NCBI GenBank assembly: GCA_014695255.1
Contig: JACJNX010000047.1
Location: 1-56,117, forward strand
Source of the DNA: Cyanobacteria bacterium FACHB-63
Lineage (GTDB): Bacteria; Cyanobacteriota; Cyanobacteriia; Leptolyngbyales; Leptolyngbyaceae
Reading direction: 5' to 3'
DNA length: 56,117 bases
The notes beneath the pieces are model-generated. The model saw nothing but the letters and a program-made list of their open reading frames with translations. It ran no database searches and was not told where the DNA came from. Below are positions 19,822-29,049 of this stretch, piece by piece; the stretch's first letter is position 1, and the number at the start of each line of letters is the position of its first letter. Position numbers and translations under genes: made by a program.

Positions 19822-20991
19822 TCAAACACATTCACAGGGCTGTTTTTGCGGTTGCAGTCGCGCCAGAATTTGCTTCAGCACGATCGCGCTCCAATCAATA
19901 TCTTCCTCAGTTGTATAGCGTCCCAACGTCAAGCGAATTCCCGATTTTGCGGCACGATCGCTGTATCCCATTGCTAACAAAATTGGACTTGGTTTCAAAG
20001 TACCACTACTACAAGCAGCCCCCGCACTAATTCCAATGCCTGCCAAATTCATCTGACGCACTAGAACTTTCCCGTTCAGTGTTTCGCCATCGGCATCAGG
20101 CAAACAAAAACTGACATGATGCGGCAAGCGATGAATTCGATCGCCCGTCGTCACCAATTCGGGAACATCAGAAAGCTGATCAAACAGTCGATCTCGCAAT
20201 CGAATCAATCGTGGCGTTTCAGTCGGCAATTCTTGAGCGCTTAACTCGGCAGCAGTTCCAAAACTCGCGATCGCGGGTAAGGCTTGAGTGCCTGATCGTA
20301 GCTTTCCTTCTTGTCCACCGCCACCAAGGATCGGAACCAATTCCACACCCGGACGAACATACAGCGCTCCGGCTCCTTGAGAACCGTAAAGCTTATGGCT
20401 TGAAAGCGATAACAAATCGATCGGTAACTGCTGGACATCGAGCGGTACTCTCCCCGCAACTTGAACCGCATCGGTATGAAAAATTGCACCATGATTTCGC
20501 ACAATTTGACCCAACTGCGCGATCGGCTGAACGGTTCCGACCTCGCTTTGACCGTAAATGATCGAGACTAATACCGTATTCGATCGCAATGCTGCCTGCA
20601 AATCCGCCGGATTCACCTGTCCCAACACATTCACAGGCAAGCGCGTAATTTCCCAGCCCCACTGCTCCAGAAGTCGAGCGGGTTCGGAGATTGCCGAATG
20701 TTCTACGCTCGAAATAATCATGTGTTGAGGGGTGCTGTACTGATGCGCAATTCCCATCACAGCAAGATTATTCGATTCCGTACCGCCAGAAGTAAAGACG
20801 ATCGATTCAGCAGAAGCATTAATCAACATCGCCACCTGCATCCGCGATCGCTCCAGAATTGTGGCGGCGCGGTTTCCCCAGGTGTGCAAACTCGACGGAT
20901 TGCCCCATTGTTCCGCTAAGACTTGCTGCATTTGCGCGATCGCTTCCGGTCGCGTGGGAGTGGTTGCACTGTAATCGAGGTAGATTTGCAT
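19822..20991 (-). CDS. cysteine desulfurase (NifS/IscS family)
   Basis: PLP-dependent cysteine desulfurase, 389 residues, supplying sulfur for Fe-S clusters and thiolation. It starts MQIYLDYSATTPTRPEA. It has the FTSGGTESNNLA motif, the PLP lysine in SSHKLYG, the RSGTQ segment and the active-site cysteine in GAACSSGT, which with its long flexible loop marks class I (IscS/NifS). The C-terminus ends in CECV, a feature worth noting but of unknown meaning. It is divergent from the phospholipase D-type gene, with a gap of about 90 bases. Confidence 0.93.
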   Translation of the reverse strand: MQIYLDYSATTPTRPEAIAQMQQVLAEQWGNPSSLHTWGNRAATILERSRMQVAMLINASAESIVFTSGGTESNNLAVMGIAHQYSTPQHMIISSVEHSAISEPARLLEQWGWEITRLPVNVLGQVNPADLQAALRSNTVLVSIIYGQSEVGTVQPIAQLGQIVRNHGAIFHTDAVQVAGRVPLDVQQLPIDLLSLSSHKLYGSQGAGALYVRPGVELVPILGGGGQEGKLRSGTQALPAIASFGTAAELSAQELPTETPRLIRLRDRLFDQLSDVPELVTTGDRIHRLPHHVSFCLPDADGETLNGKVLVRQMNLAGIGISAGAACSSGTLKPSPILLAMGYSDRAAKSGIRLTLGRYTTEEDIDWSAIVLKQILARLQPQKQPCECV

Positions 20992-21084
20992 GAGCAGTGT
21001 TGACGAGAAAAATGGGTACGCTACGGATGCTGTAGAACTGCTGCTTTGACAGTAGCAAGCTCATCGCGTGGGGCAATCTAGCTT

Positions 21085-22659
21085 ATGGGTAGACTCAATC
21101 ACCTTCTTCAGTTTAGTCTCTGTGTGGCACTGTTTACGGGCTGTCAGACGGCATCTTCAGTCAGCGATCGCCCCAAACCGCTCCTGCAAGACCCCAATAT
21201 TCAAGTTTTTACCAATCACGATCCGTCTTCTGAATACACCGAACCGTACCGGAAGATTACGCGATCGGGCAACAATTTAGAGCAAGTTTTGATTGAAGCG
21301 ATCGCGGCTGCAACCTCAAGCATTGATATTGCGGTACAAGAATTTCGATTGCCAAATGTGGCGAAAGCATTACGCGATCGTGCCGCAGCAGGTGTAAAAG
21401 TTCGAGTCATTTTGGAAGATGAGTATGCTCGTCCTTACAGTGCGTACTCGACTGCGGAAGTTGAGAAGCTACCAGAACGCGAGAAAGCAAGATATCAAGA
21501 ATCGCGATCGCTGATTGACGAAAACAACGATGGACAATTGAGTGAAGCTGAAATTCGAGAGCGGGATGCTTTAGTAGTTCTAGACACGGCGAAGATTGCT
21601 CGAATTGACGATCGTGCTGATGGTAGTCGCGGGAGTGACTTGATGCACCATAAATTTATGGTTGTAGATGGTAAGACGACGATCGCCACTTCAGCGAATT
21701 GGACAATGTCCGATGTTCATGGCGATCTAGCTCGTCCAAGCAGTCGCAGTAATGCAAATACACTTCTGAGAATTAACAGCCCTGAACTTGCACAGGCATT
21801 TACTCAGGAATTTGAATTGATGTGGCGCGATCGTAAGTTCGGGGTGAAAAAGCCTGTTCGACCCGTGCAACAGTTCAAGATTGGTGAAACGCAGATTGAT
21901 TTGCACTTTTCACCGCATTCCAATAAAGTTCCTTGGGAACAGACCTCGAATGGCTTAATTGCAAAGACGCTGGAACAATCAATCCAGTCGATCGATCTCG
22001 CTTTATTTGTGTTCTCGGATCAAGATTTGGTCAATGCGATCGAACCTCGTCATAGTCAAGGCGTATCTATTCGGGCATTGATTGATCCTGGATTCATTTA
22101 TCGATCGTACAGTGAAGGCTTAGATATGTTGGGCGTTGCTTTAAGTGAGGATTGCAAGTGGGAAGTGAACAATCGCCCTTGGCAAAATCCGCTTAAAACC
22201 GTAGGTGTACCACAACTACCACCCGGTGATTTACTACATCATAAGTTTGGCATTGTCGATCGATACACAGTGATTACAGGTTCACACAACTGGACAATTG
22301 CTGCCAATCGCAACAATGATGAAACCTTACTGATCATCCGTAGTCCAATTGTTGCAGCCCACTTCCAGCGAGAGTTCGATCGACTTTATGCAAACCCAAT
22401 TTTGGGAGTTCCGCCTGCAATCCAGAGCAAAGCTGAGGCTCAACAAAAACAATGCCCTCCTCCGACTGCTAGAAGTGACGGCAAAGTGAATCTAAATACT
22501 GCCACACAAGCTGAACTAGAAGCTTTACCAGGTGTGGGTTCTACATTAGCAAAACGGATCATTCAAGCTAGACCGCTTCACTCAATCGAAGACCTCGATC
22601 GAGTTCCCGGTGTTGGCAAGAAGTTACTGGAGCGACTGCGCGATCATGTTGTGTTGTAA
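21085..22659 (+). CDS. lipoprotein with phospholipase D nuclease domains, EF-hand loop and C-terminal HhH
   Basis: A 524-residue predicted lipoprotein (lipobox ALFTGC, Cys20). Two HKD motifs mark a complete phospholipase D-superfamily unit: HHKFMVVD at about residues 188-195 and HHKFGIVD at about 388-395, each followed by an NWT segment. Between the N-terminal strand region and the first HKD lies a perfect 12-residue EF-hand loop, DENNDGQLSEAE (145-156). The C-terminal ~60 residues are a ComEA-like pair of helix-hairpin-helix motifs (VNLNTATQAELEALPGVG, VPGVGKKLLERL). PLD-type nucleases and HhH domains both act on DNA, so an extracytoplasmic, perhaps calcium-tuned nuclease is inferred. Confidence 0.88.
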   Translation: MGRLNHLLQFSLCVALFTGCQTASSVSDRPKPLLQDPNIQVFTNHDPSSEYTEPYRKITRSGNNLEQVLIEAIAAATSSIDIAVQEFRLPNVAKALRDRAAAGVKVRVILEDEYARPYSAYSTAEVEKLPEREKARYQESRSLIDENNDGQLSEAEIRERDALVVLDTAKIARIDDRADGSRGSDLMHHKFMVVDGKTTIATSANWTMSDVHGDLARPSSRSNANTLLRINSPELAQAFTQEFELMWRDRKFGVKKPVRPVQQFKIGETQIDLHFSPHSNKVPWEQTSNGLIAKTLEQSIQSIDLALFVFSDQDLVNAIEPRHSQGVSIRALIDPGFIYRSYSEGLDMLGVALSEDCKWEVNNRPWQNPLKTVGVPQLPPGDLLHHKFGIVDRYTVITGSHNWTIAANRNNDETLLIIRSPIVAAHFQREFDRLYANPILGVPPAIQSKAEAQQKQCPPPTARSDGKVNLNTATQAELEALPGVGSTLAKRIIQARPLHSIEDLDRVPGVGKKLLERLRDHVVL

Positions 22660-22682
22660 ACGCGGTTTTGGATAGTTAAGCA

Positions 22683-23228
22683 TTAACCCTTTTCTCGATC
22701 TGCGCTCCCTTGAACGCTGATACCTTTAAGAATTAAATTTTCCATCATTGCTTCTCCTACTTTTGAAATTTCCTGGTCTTTTCTCTGCAAAAGCTCATAG
22801 AGAGATTTATTTTTTTGAGCTTCATCTAGTTCAGATTCAATGTAGCCCCAATTAACGATTAGGTCTGTTTTCCAATCGCTTAAAATGATTAGCGCATCTG
22901 CCGCAGAGATACATCTTTCATAGGGTTTGAGAATGGATGTAACAATTGTTAGAATTGTCAAAAGCAACCCTAGAGCGCCTAAAATCATCTTTGAATTGAT
23001 GAAATCATTGCTGATAATGTACGTCAAAAATGCAGAGTAAGTAGGAACTAAAAAAGAGAAAAAGTAGTTTGCGTTTCTAAAAAACTTATGATTCTTCTTT
23101 GCAATTTCTACGTGATAGTTGTATCGTCCAAAGATTTCGATTAGGAGTTGGCTGAGATATTTATCCGAGATGTTCTCTGTTATATCAAATATCAATTCTT
23201 TTAAGTTTCTGTCAAAACTCTTAGTCAT
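22683..23228 (-). CDS. two-TM SLATT-like membrane protein
   Basis: A 181-residue protein with an N-terminal amphipathic stretch, two closely spaced hydrophobic helices (about residues 53-72 and 80-97) and a long C-terminal helical/coiled-coil tail. This architecture, with aromatic residues entering helix 1 and a KPYERCISAADAL segment after helix 2, resembles SLATT/DUF4231-type two-TM effector domains found in nucleotide-signalling defence systems. No nucleotidyltransferase or SLOG partner is adjacent. The gene is clearly more AT-rich than its neighbours, suggesting acquisition by transfer. The family assignment is by pattern only. Confidence 0.5.
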   Translation of the reverse strand: MTKSFDRNLKELIFDITENISDKYLSQLLIEIFGRYNYHVEIAKKNHKFFRNANYFFSFLVPTYSAFLTYIISNDFINSKMILGALGLLLTILTIVTSILKPYERCISAADALIILSDWKTDLIVNWGYIESELDEAQKNKSLYELLQRKDQEISKVGEAMMENLILKGISVQGSADREKG

Positions 23229-23498
23229 CTAGCCTGCTCCAAACAATCCTGACACCAACCTTTAGACGATCAACGCATTGACCCAAATCTCACGACTTAT
23301 GCAGACCTGCGCCAAGCATAATAATTCAATCTGAAGAATATATTTCTATTTATTTAGAGCTTAATCTCTAGCGTTGCTGTTGAAGGGTGTAATTAAGGTT
23401 GCTATCTAATTGCTGCCCCAACGATCGTCCCATGCCTCCCCTTCTCTACAAAAAAATCTTCCCAAAAATCACCTTTGCCGCATTAGCATAGAAGGGTG

Positions 23499-24614
23499 AT
23501 GGATTTTTATTTGCCCCAACGATCGCTACAACAAGGTCACTGGTTCAAACTCATCTGCGGAGCCAGTTTCCAACATCTCCCCGCCATTCGCACCCTCGCA
23601 CTGGTGTATGCGCTTGCCGGGGCAGACTGCATTGATGTCGCCGCAGATCCCGCGATCGTTTCCACCGCACGAGAAGCTTTAGCCGTTGCCAACCAATTTG
23701 CAGAGGAAGCCCGCGATCGTGGGTATCGTCCCTCGATTCCTTGGTTAATGGTGAGTCTGAACGATGGCGAAGACCCGCACTTTCGCAAAGCAGAATTTGA
23801 TCCAGCCGTTTGTCCGCCTGATTGCTCAAGACCCTGTGAATCGATTTGTCCCGCTCAAGCGATCGTCCATTCTGGTGTGATCGACGATCGCTGTTACGGT
23901 TGCGGTCGCTGCCTTCCGATTTGCCCGATCGGACAAATTACCACGCGATCGTATGTCTATACGCCGGAAGTGATTTCGCTGATGCTGCTCGATGCCGGAA
24001 TTGACGCGATCGAGATTCATACGCAAGTCGGACGATTCGAGGACTTTCAGAGACTTTGGAGCGCGATCGTACCCTGGGTCGATCGGCTCAAACTCATCGC
24101 GATTAGCTGCCCGGACGGAGACGGCTTCATCGAATATCTTTGGTCAATTTACAAATTGATCAGTCCGCTCCCTAGCGAATTGCTCTGGCAAACCGACGGC
24201 AGACCGATGAGTGGAGATATTGGCGATGGAGCAACTCGCGCTTGTGTGAAACTGGGTGAAAAAGTTCTCACCGCAGGTATACCCGGTCATATACAGCTAG
24301 CAGGAGGAACAAACCGATACACTGTCCCTAAGTTAGAAGCATTGGGAATGTTGCACAATAGAGATAGAACATCCGTTTCGAGGTGGGTTTCTGGAATTGC
24401 TTATGGTAGTTACGCTCGGAGCTTACTTTTACCTGTCCTTAATCAGTTAGAAGCAATGGAGATGATACCCTTGAGCCGTCAATCGATCGTGTCGCAGAAT
24501 GCAAATCATTGTGCGATCGAAACTGTTCCTGAACTTCTCTGGCAAGCCGTTGATCTTGCCGCCTCGCTGGTGACTCAAATCAAATCCCCCGCTCGTACCC
24601 GACAAGTGATTTGA
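23499..24614 (+). CDS. ldpA: circadian light-input Fe-S protein LdpA
   Basis: A 371-residue protein matching LdpA (light-dependent period), which senses redox/light and modulates period of the Kai clock in Synechococcus. A cysteine-rich ferredoxin-like region carries two 4Fe-4S motifs (CPPDCSRPCESICP and CYGCGRCLPICP, about residues 105-147). The LdpA-specific C-terminal domain follows, with YVYTPEVISLML, AIEIHTQVGR and DGRPMSGDIGDGATRACV. An in-frame GTG immediately precedes the ATG chosen here. A hairpin separates it from ycf45. Confidence 0.88.
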   Translation: MDFYLPQRSLQQGHWFKLICGASFQHLPAIRTLALVYALAGADCIDVAADPAIVSTAREALAVANQFAEEARDRGYRPSIPWLMVSLNDGEDPHFRKAEFDPAVCPPDCSRPCESICPAQAIVHSGVIDDRCYGCGRCLPICPIGQITTRSYVYTPEVISLMLLDAGIDAIEIHTQVGRFEDFQRLWSAIVPWVDRLKLIAISCPDGDGFIEYLWSIYKLISPLPSELLWQTDGRPMSGDIGDGATRACVKLGEKVLTAGIPGHIQLAGGTNRYTVPKLEALGMLHNRDRTSVSRWVSGIAYGSYARSLLLPVLNQLEAMEMIPLSRQSIVSQNANHCAIETVPELLWQAVDLAASLVTQIKSPARTRQVI

Positions 24615-24653
24615 CAGACATCAGCAGGAACCAAAACCCCATACCCTAATCAC

Positions 24654-24677
24654 AAGACAGTTTTTCCTGTCTTTTCC
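24654..24677 (+). terminator. hairpin after ldpA
   Basis: AAGACAG (24654-24660) pairs with CTGTCTT (24667-24673), followed by TTCC. The short T run makes this a moderate terminator candidate between two genes on the same strand. Confidence 0.5.
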
Positions 24678-24694
24678 TCCCAGACTCAGAACAC

Positions 24695-26521
24695 ATGGCA
24701 GAATACAGTTCAGTTCCTTCCGCTCAACCCGCCGATTCCCAGTCTTCCTCTGACCGTGAACTGACCGCTACAGACAAAAACCGGATGCAAATTACTGACG
24801 ATTTAACCAAACTTCTAGATATCCTGCCGACGCATTTACGCGATCGCTTAATGCAGCACCCCGACCGCGATCGATTAGTCGAAGTCGTGATGGACTTAGG
24901 ACGCTTCCCCGAAGCTCGTTTCCCTGGCAGGGCTGAATATTTGTCCGATACGCCAATCACAAAAGCAGATTTGGCAGAGAGCACGAAAAAAGTTGGAGAT
25001 TTTGGGGGTGATAACCGTGCTGGGATTGAGAAAACGCTGCACCGCATTAGCGCGATTCGCAACCGTCGCGGTGAAGTGATTGGGTTAACTTGCCGGGTGG
25101 GTCGAGCGATTTTTGGCACGATCGGGATGATTCGCGATTTGGTCGAAAGTGGTCGATCGATTCTGATGCTCGGTCGTCCGGGTGTGGGTAAAACTACGGC
25201 ACTACGGGAAATTGCGCGGGTGCTGGCAGACGAACTTGATAAGCGCGTGGTCATCATCGATACGTCGAACGAAATTGCTGGAGATGGCGATGTCCCACAT
25301 CCGGCGATCGGTCGCGCTCGTCGAATGCAAGTGGCTCGTCCGGAACTGCAACATCAGGTGATGATCGAAGCGGTGGAAAACCACATGCCCGAAGTCATCG
25401 TGATCGATGAAATCGGCACTGAACTGGAAGCACTGGCAGCCCGAACGATCGCGGAACGCGGCGTGCAACTTGTGGGAACGGCTCACGGTAATAAGCTGGA
25501 AAACCTGATTAAAAACCCCACGCTGTCGGATCTTGTTGGGGGGATTCAATCGGTAACGCTGGGTGATGAAGAAGCCCGCAGACGCGGCACCCAGAAGAGT
25601 GTGCTTGAACGTAAAGCCCCGCCGACATTTGATATCGCTGTCGAAATGATGGAGCGGCAAAAGTGGGTGGTGCATGAGGAAGTGTCGGATACGATCGACA
25701 TTCTTCTGCGCGGCAGACAACCGAATCCGCAAACTCGTACCACCGACGAAGACGGCAACGTGACGATTACGCACGAAACGCCGTCTGCCCCCGAACCTCG
25801 AAGCCGTCCACAAGCGGTTCCCGAAATCGGCAACTACTTTTCGGGGCAAGCGCGGGGCTGGCGATCGTCGGGACGAATGAAAGCGGTGGCAAGTCCGACG
25901 AATGTGCGATCGTTAACTCCAGAGCAGCAATCGTTTGAGCGGATGTTGGATGAGTCGTTAGGTCGGAGTTTTGATCCGGTTGAGTCTACATCGTTTCCAG
26001 GTCCAAACGGTGAAGAATTGCCGTTGCACATCTATCCGTATGGTGTAAGTCGTCAGCAACTCGATCAGGTAATTCAAACGCTGAATTTACCTGTGCTGTT
26101 GACAAAAGACATGGACGGAGCCGATGCGGTGTTGGCATTGCGATCGCACGTCAAAAACCACGCGAAGCTGCGCCATCTTGCTAAAACGCGCCAGATTCCG
26201 ATTCACACCGTCAAATCGAACAGTGTGCCGCAGATTGCGATCGCGCTGAGACGATTGCTGAATATGGATGATTCGGGTGTACCCGGCGAAGCAGAGTTGA
26301 GTTTGATTGTGCGGGGCGATAACGAGGATGAAATCGAAGCGCTCGAAGAAGCAAGGCTCGCCGTCGAGCAGATTGTCATTCCAAAGGGTCAGCCTGTGGA
26401 ATTGCTGCCACGATCGGCGACCGTGCGAAAGATGCAGCATGAATTAGTCGAGCATTACCGCTTGAAGTCTCGGAGTTTTGGTGAGGAACCGAATCGCCGC
26501 TTGCGGATTTATCCCGCTTAG
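24695..26521 (+). CDS. ycf45: Ycf45/SpoIIIAA-like AAA ATPase with R3H domain
   Basis: A 608-residue cytosolic ATPase of the Ycf45 family, encoded in some algal plastids. The AAA core (about residues 95-300) has Walker [10 protein letters not shown] and Walker [12 protein letters not shown], resembling SpoIIIAA and R3H-type ATPases. A proline-rich linker follows. The C-terminus holds an R3H single-stranded nucleic-acid-binding domain ([18 protein letters not shown] with the characteristic R-x3-H). The protein probably binds nucleic acid; its role is unsettled. A good hairpin terminator follows before hisC. Confidence 0.85.
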   Translation: MAEYSSVPSAQPADSQSSSDRELTATDKNRMQITDDLTKLLDILPTHLRDRLMQHPDRDRLVEVVMDLGRFPEARFPGRAEYLSDTPITKADLAESTKKVGDFGGDNRAGIEKTLHRISAIRNRRGEVIGLTCRVGRAIFGTIGMIRDLVESGRSILMLGRPGVGKTTALREIARVLADELDKRVVIIDTSNEIAGDGDVPHPAIGRARRMQVARPELQHQVMIEAVENHMPEVIVIDEIGTELEALAARTIAERGVQLVGTAHGNKLENLIKNPTLSDLVGGIQSVTLGDEEARRRGTQKSVLERKAPPTFDIAVEMMERQKWVVHEEVSDTIDILLRGRQPNPQTRTTDEDGNVTITHETPSAPEPRSRPQAVPEIGNYFSGQARGWRSSGRMKAVASPTNVRSLTPEQQSFERMLDESLGRSFDPVESTSFPGPNGEELPLHIYPYGVSRQQLDQVIQTLNLPVLLTKDMDGADAVLALRSHVKNHAKLRHLAKTRQIPIHTVKSNSVPQIAIALRRLLNMDDSGVPGEAELSLIVRGDNEDEIEALEEARLAVEQIVIPKGQPVELLPRSATVRKMQHELVEHYRLKSRSFGEEPNRRLRIYPA

Positions 26522-26528
26522 AACTGGG

Positions 26529-26570
26529 AGTTTGGTAGACTCAATATCTGCCAAACTTCTAGTTTTCTTG
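26529..26570 (+). terminator. terminator between ycf45 and hisC
   Basis: Eleven-base-pair stem: AGTTTGGTAGA (26529-26539) with TCTGCCAAACT (26547-26557), one G-T pair, loop CTCAATA, then a T-rich tail. It starts 8 bases after the ycf45 stop and ends just before the hisC ATG, so hisC must have its promoter inside or be expressed by readthrough. Confidence 0.65.
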
Positions 26571-26573
26571 ATC

Positions 26574-27659
26574 ATGCTTGAGTTCATTCGCTCGGATCTG
26601 GCTCAATTTGCGGCATACAACACGCAGCACACGGATAATTCACATCTTGATCACCCCGATCGCTTAGACGTGAATGAAAATCCGTATGACTTGCCCGAAG
26701 AACTCAAGCAAAAACTGGCTTGGAGTTGGCAAACTGCGATCGAATCAAATCGATATCCCGATGGCGGATATCTAGATCTGAAAGACGCGATCGCGGAGTA
26801 TGTCAACGAAACGGCGCATTCAGAATTCACAAATGCGAACATCTCTGTCGGAAACGGCTCGGATGAATTAATTCGATCGCTGCTCATGGCAACCTGTCTC
26901 AATGGCGAAGGCTCGATTCTGGTTGCGAATCCCACCTTCTCGATGTACGGAATCTTGGCAAGAACGTTAGGAATTCCAGTGATTAGCGTCGATCGTTCTG
27001 AGCAGAGTTTTGAAATTGATTTAACTGTGGCACAGACTGCGATCGAATCTCATCCGATTCGCGTTGTGTTTGTTGTGCATCCAAACTCACCGACTGGAAA
27101 TGCACTCACAGAGGCAGAAATTCAATGGTTGCGAAGCTTGCCGCAGAACATTTTGGTTGTGATTGATGAAGCGTATTTCGAGTTTAGCCAGAGCACTTTA
27201 GCCGGAGAATTACTGCAGCATCCGAATTGGGTGATTTTGCGAACCTTTTCTAAAGCGTTTCGGTTAGCAGCGCATCGAGTTGGATGTGCGATCGCACATC
27301 CTGAACTAATCGAAGCGCTGGAAAAAATGCGGCTCCCGTTCAACCTACCAAGTTTTTCGATCGCAGCCGCTCGTCTTGCCCTCTCCGAACGTCATTCCCT
27401 TTTAGCAGTTGTCACCGAATTGTTAAACGAACGATCGCAGCTACAACAGCAATTAAAACAGCTTCCGAATCTGCAAACCTGGGACAGTGCGGCGAATTTC
27501 ATTTATGCACGATCGCCCAAAGATCTAGCCGAACTGTGTGATCGTCTCAGGCAGCAAGGCACAATTATTCGGCACACAGGCGGCGGCTTGCGAATCACGA
27601 TCGGCACTCCTGGCGAAAATCAGCGAACGCTCGATCGATTGGCTGCGCTTCTGGGGTAA
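26574..27659 (+). CDS. hisC: histidinol-phosphate aminotransferase
   Basis: PLP-dependent class I/II aminotransferase of 361 residues, matching HisC of histidine biosynthesis. Visible features: [10 protein letters not shown] near the N-terminus, [27 protein letters not shown], and the PLP lysine in [15 protein letters not shown]. The open frame extends 32 codons upstream into ycf45 and its terminator; the ATG at 26574 gives the natural start MLEFIRSDL. HisC-like transaminases can also act on aromatic substrates, so the specificity is inferred. Confidence 0.88.
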   Translation: MLEFIRSDLAQFAAYNTQHTDNSHLDHPDRLDVNENPYDLPEELKQKLAWSWQTAIESNRYPDGGYLDLKDAIAEYVNETAHSEFTNANISVGNGSDELIRSLLMATCLNGEGSILVANPTFSMYGILARTLGIPVISVDRSEQSFEIDLTVAQTAIESHPIRVVFVVHPNSPTGNALTEAEIQWLRSLPQNILVVIDEAYFEFSQSTLAGELLQHPNWVILRTFSKAFRLAAHRVGCAIAHPELIEALEKMRLPFNLPSFSIAAARLALSERHSLLAVVTELLNERSQLQQQLKQLPNLQTWDSAANFIYARSPKDLAELCDRLRQQGTIIRHTGGGLRITIGTPGENQRTLDRLAALLG

Positions 27660-27660
27660 A

Positions 27661-27697
27661 CGCGCTAAAAAAGAGCCTACAAGCTGTAAGGCTCTCT
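27661..27697 (-). terminator. rho-independent terminator for the 46-residue membrane protein gene
   Basis: Read on the minus strand, AGAGCC pairs with GGCTCT, and TACA with TGTA above a one-base bulge; a run of six T follows (the A run at 27667-27672 on the plus strand). It lies between the convergent hisC and the small gene and may serve both. Confidence 0.75.
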
Positions 27698-27720
27698 AAT
27701 CTTTGAGTAAACCAATCACT

Positions 27721-27861
27721 TTAACCCAGTAAATATGCAGATTTAAGTGCCCACAGAATCAGCACTGCAATGCTTCCCAAAAGCAAAGTTGCAGAAACGC
27801 CAACCACGAGCGGACTATCTGCACCGTCAAACTTCATAATGCCGCGATTCAGATCTGACAT
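27721..27861 (-). CDS. small single-span membrane protein (46 aa)
   Basis: An ATG at 27861 opens a 46-codon frame ending at TAA (27723-27721). The product has a short polar N-terminus (MSDLNRGIMKFDGADSP), one strong hydrophobic helix at about residues 18-40, and ends SAYLLG. The frame has a proper terminator behind it and about 180 bases of upstream space, both supporting a real gene. Size and topology resemble the many small thylakoid subunits (photosystem II, NDH-1 or cytochrome b6f low-mass proteins), but I do not recognise it as a specific one. Subcellular placement is inferred. Confidence 0.75.
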   Translation of the reverse strand: MSDLNRGIMKFDGADSPLVVGVSATLLLGSIAVLILWALKSAYLLG

Positions 27862-28045
27862 AGCTCAACACTCCAACATGACAACTCGGTGATTAACTTA
27901 AGGCTATTCAAGAAATTCCGATGTTCCTTCTTTCTCAAGCATTATTTTATCTTCTCACTCCTATAAGTCCAAATAATAAGCAGGATTTCTGCATCAATCT
28001 CTCTAAGAGCAGCCAAGATAGTAAGGCAAATTACACAGACCCCGG

Positions 28046-28960
28046 ATGAATTGGATCGTCCTAGCGATCGCTCTGATGACGATCGCGCTCATTCTTCTTG
28101 AACTCGCCCTGAGAATTTTATTTGGCTTCGGTGAGCCACCGCTTTACATTCCAGATGCGGAAATCGGCTATCTGCTTGCGCCCAATCAATCGGTGCGGCG
28201 ATTTGGCAACCGGATTGAAATCAATTCATATTCAATGCGATCGCGCCCCTTTGCCCCAAAACCTGCCATTGGTACAAAGCGCGTTTTGATGCTGGGAGAT
28301 TCGATCATTAACGGGGGATGGTGGACAGATCAAAACGATCTGATTTCAGAATTGATGATGCGATCGTCAGATCACTTGGTCGAAGTCCTCAACGCCTCAG
28401 CAAACTCCTGGTCGCCTCGAAATGAACTCGCCTATCTCAAACGCTTCGGAACGTTTAACGCTGATGTAATGGTGTTAGTGATTAACACCGACGACTTATT
28501 TGGAACACCACCAAGCCCTCTTGGAGTTGGGCGCGATCGCAATTACCCGGATCGAAAACCAATGAGCGCGATCGTTGAGGTGATCGATCGCTATCTTCTA
28601 CCCGCACCGAAATTACCGGACGAATTGAAAAAAATTCAAGCTGAACCGGGCGATCGTGTCGGCACTAATCTAAATGCGATTCGACAAATTCGAGACCTTG
28701 CGAGCCAAAACAAAGCGAAATTTGTTTTAGTCATGACCCCACTATTACGAGAGCTAACGCCACCCGGATCACGCGATTACGAAATTACCGCACGTCAACG
28801 ATTAACAGAAATGACGCAATCAGAGCAAATTCAGTACCTTGATTTTCTCACTATTTTTCAACGTGAATCGACCCGCCCACAAGAACTCTACCGGGATTCC
28901 ATTCACCTCAGCCTGCCTGGGAATCAATTGCTAAGCCATTGGATTTGTAAATCAATTTAA
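28046..28960 (+). CDS. membrane-anchored SGNH/GDSL-type hydrolase
   Basis: A 304-residue protein with an N-terminal membrane helix (about residues 3-24) and a periplasmic-type SGNH hydrolase domain. The nucleophile block is VLMLGDSIINGG (Ser in GDS). An Asn-containing ASANSWSPRNE block follows, and the C-terminal catalytic pair is seen as DSIHLSLPGN. Such enzymes are esterases or act on acylated or glycosylated envelope polymers; the substrate cannot be told. It stands alone between the small membrane protein gene (divergent) and the lysozyme. Confidence 0.78.
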   Translation: MNWIVLAIALMTIALILLELALRILFGFGEPPLYIPDAEIGYLLAPNQSVRRFGNRIEINSYSMRSRPFAPKPAIGTKRVLMLGDSIINGGWWTDQNDLISELMMRSSDHLVEVLNASANSWSPRNELAYLKRFGTFNADVMVLVINTDDLFGTPPSPLGVGRDRNYPDRKPMSAIVEVIDRYLLPAPKLPDELKKIQAEPGDRVGTNLNAIRQIRDLASQNKAKFVLVMTPLLRELTPPGSRDYEITARQRLTEMTQSEQIQYLDFLTIFQRESTRPQELYRDSIHLSLPGNQLLSHWICKSI

Positions 28961-29049
28961 TCGTATCTTCAAACAATCTCAGGCAAACTTGGGGAATCAA
29001 ATCCTTCAATGGTGAATGTACCCAGTAGCAAGGTTTAGAGGTTTGAATT

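Noticed and set aside
25202-25849. 215-codon minus-strand frame opposite the Ycf45 gene
   Set aside because: It is antisense to a well-conserved AAA/R3H gene; its composition (His/Phe-rich) is typical of a shadow frame.
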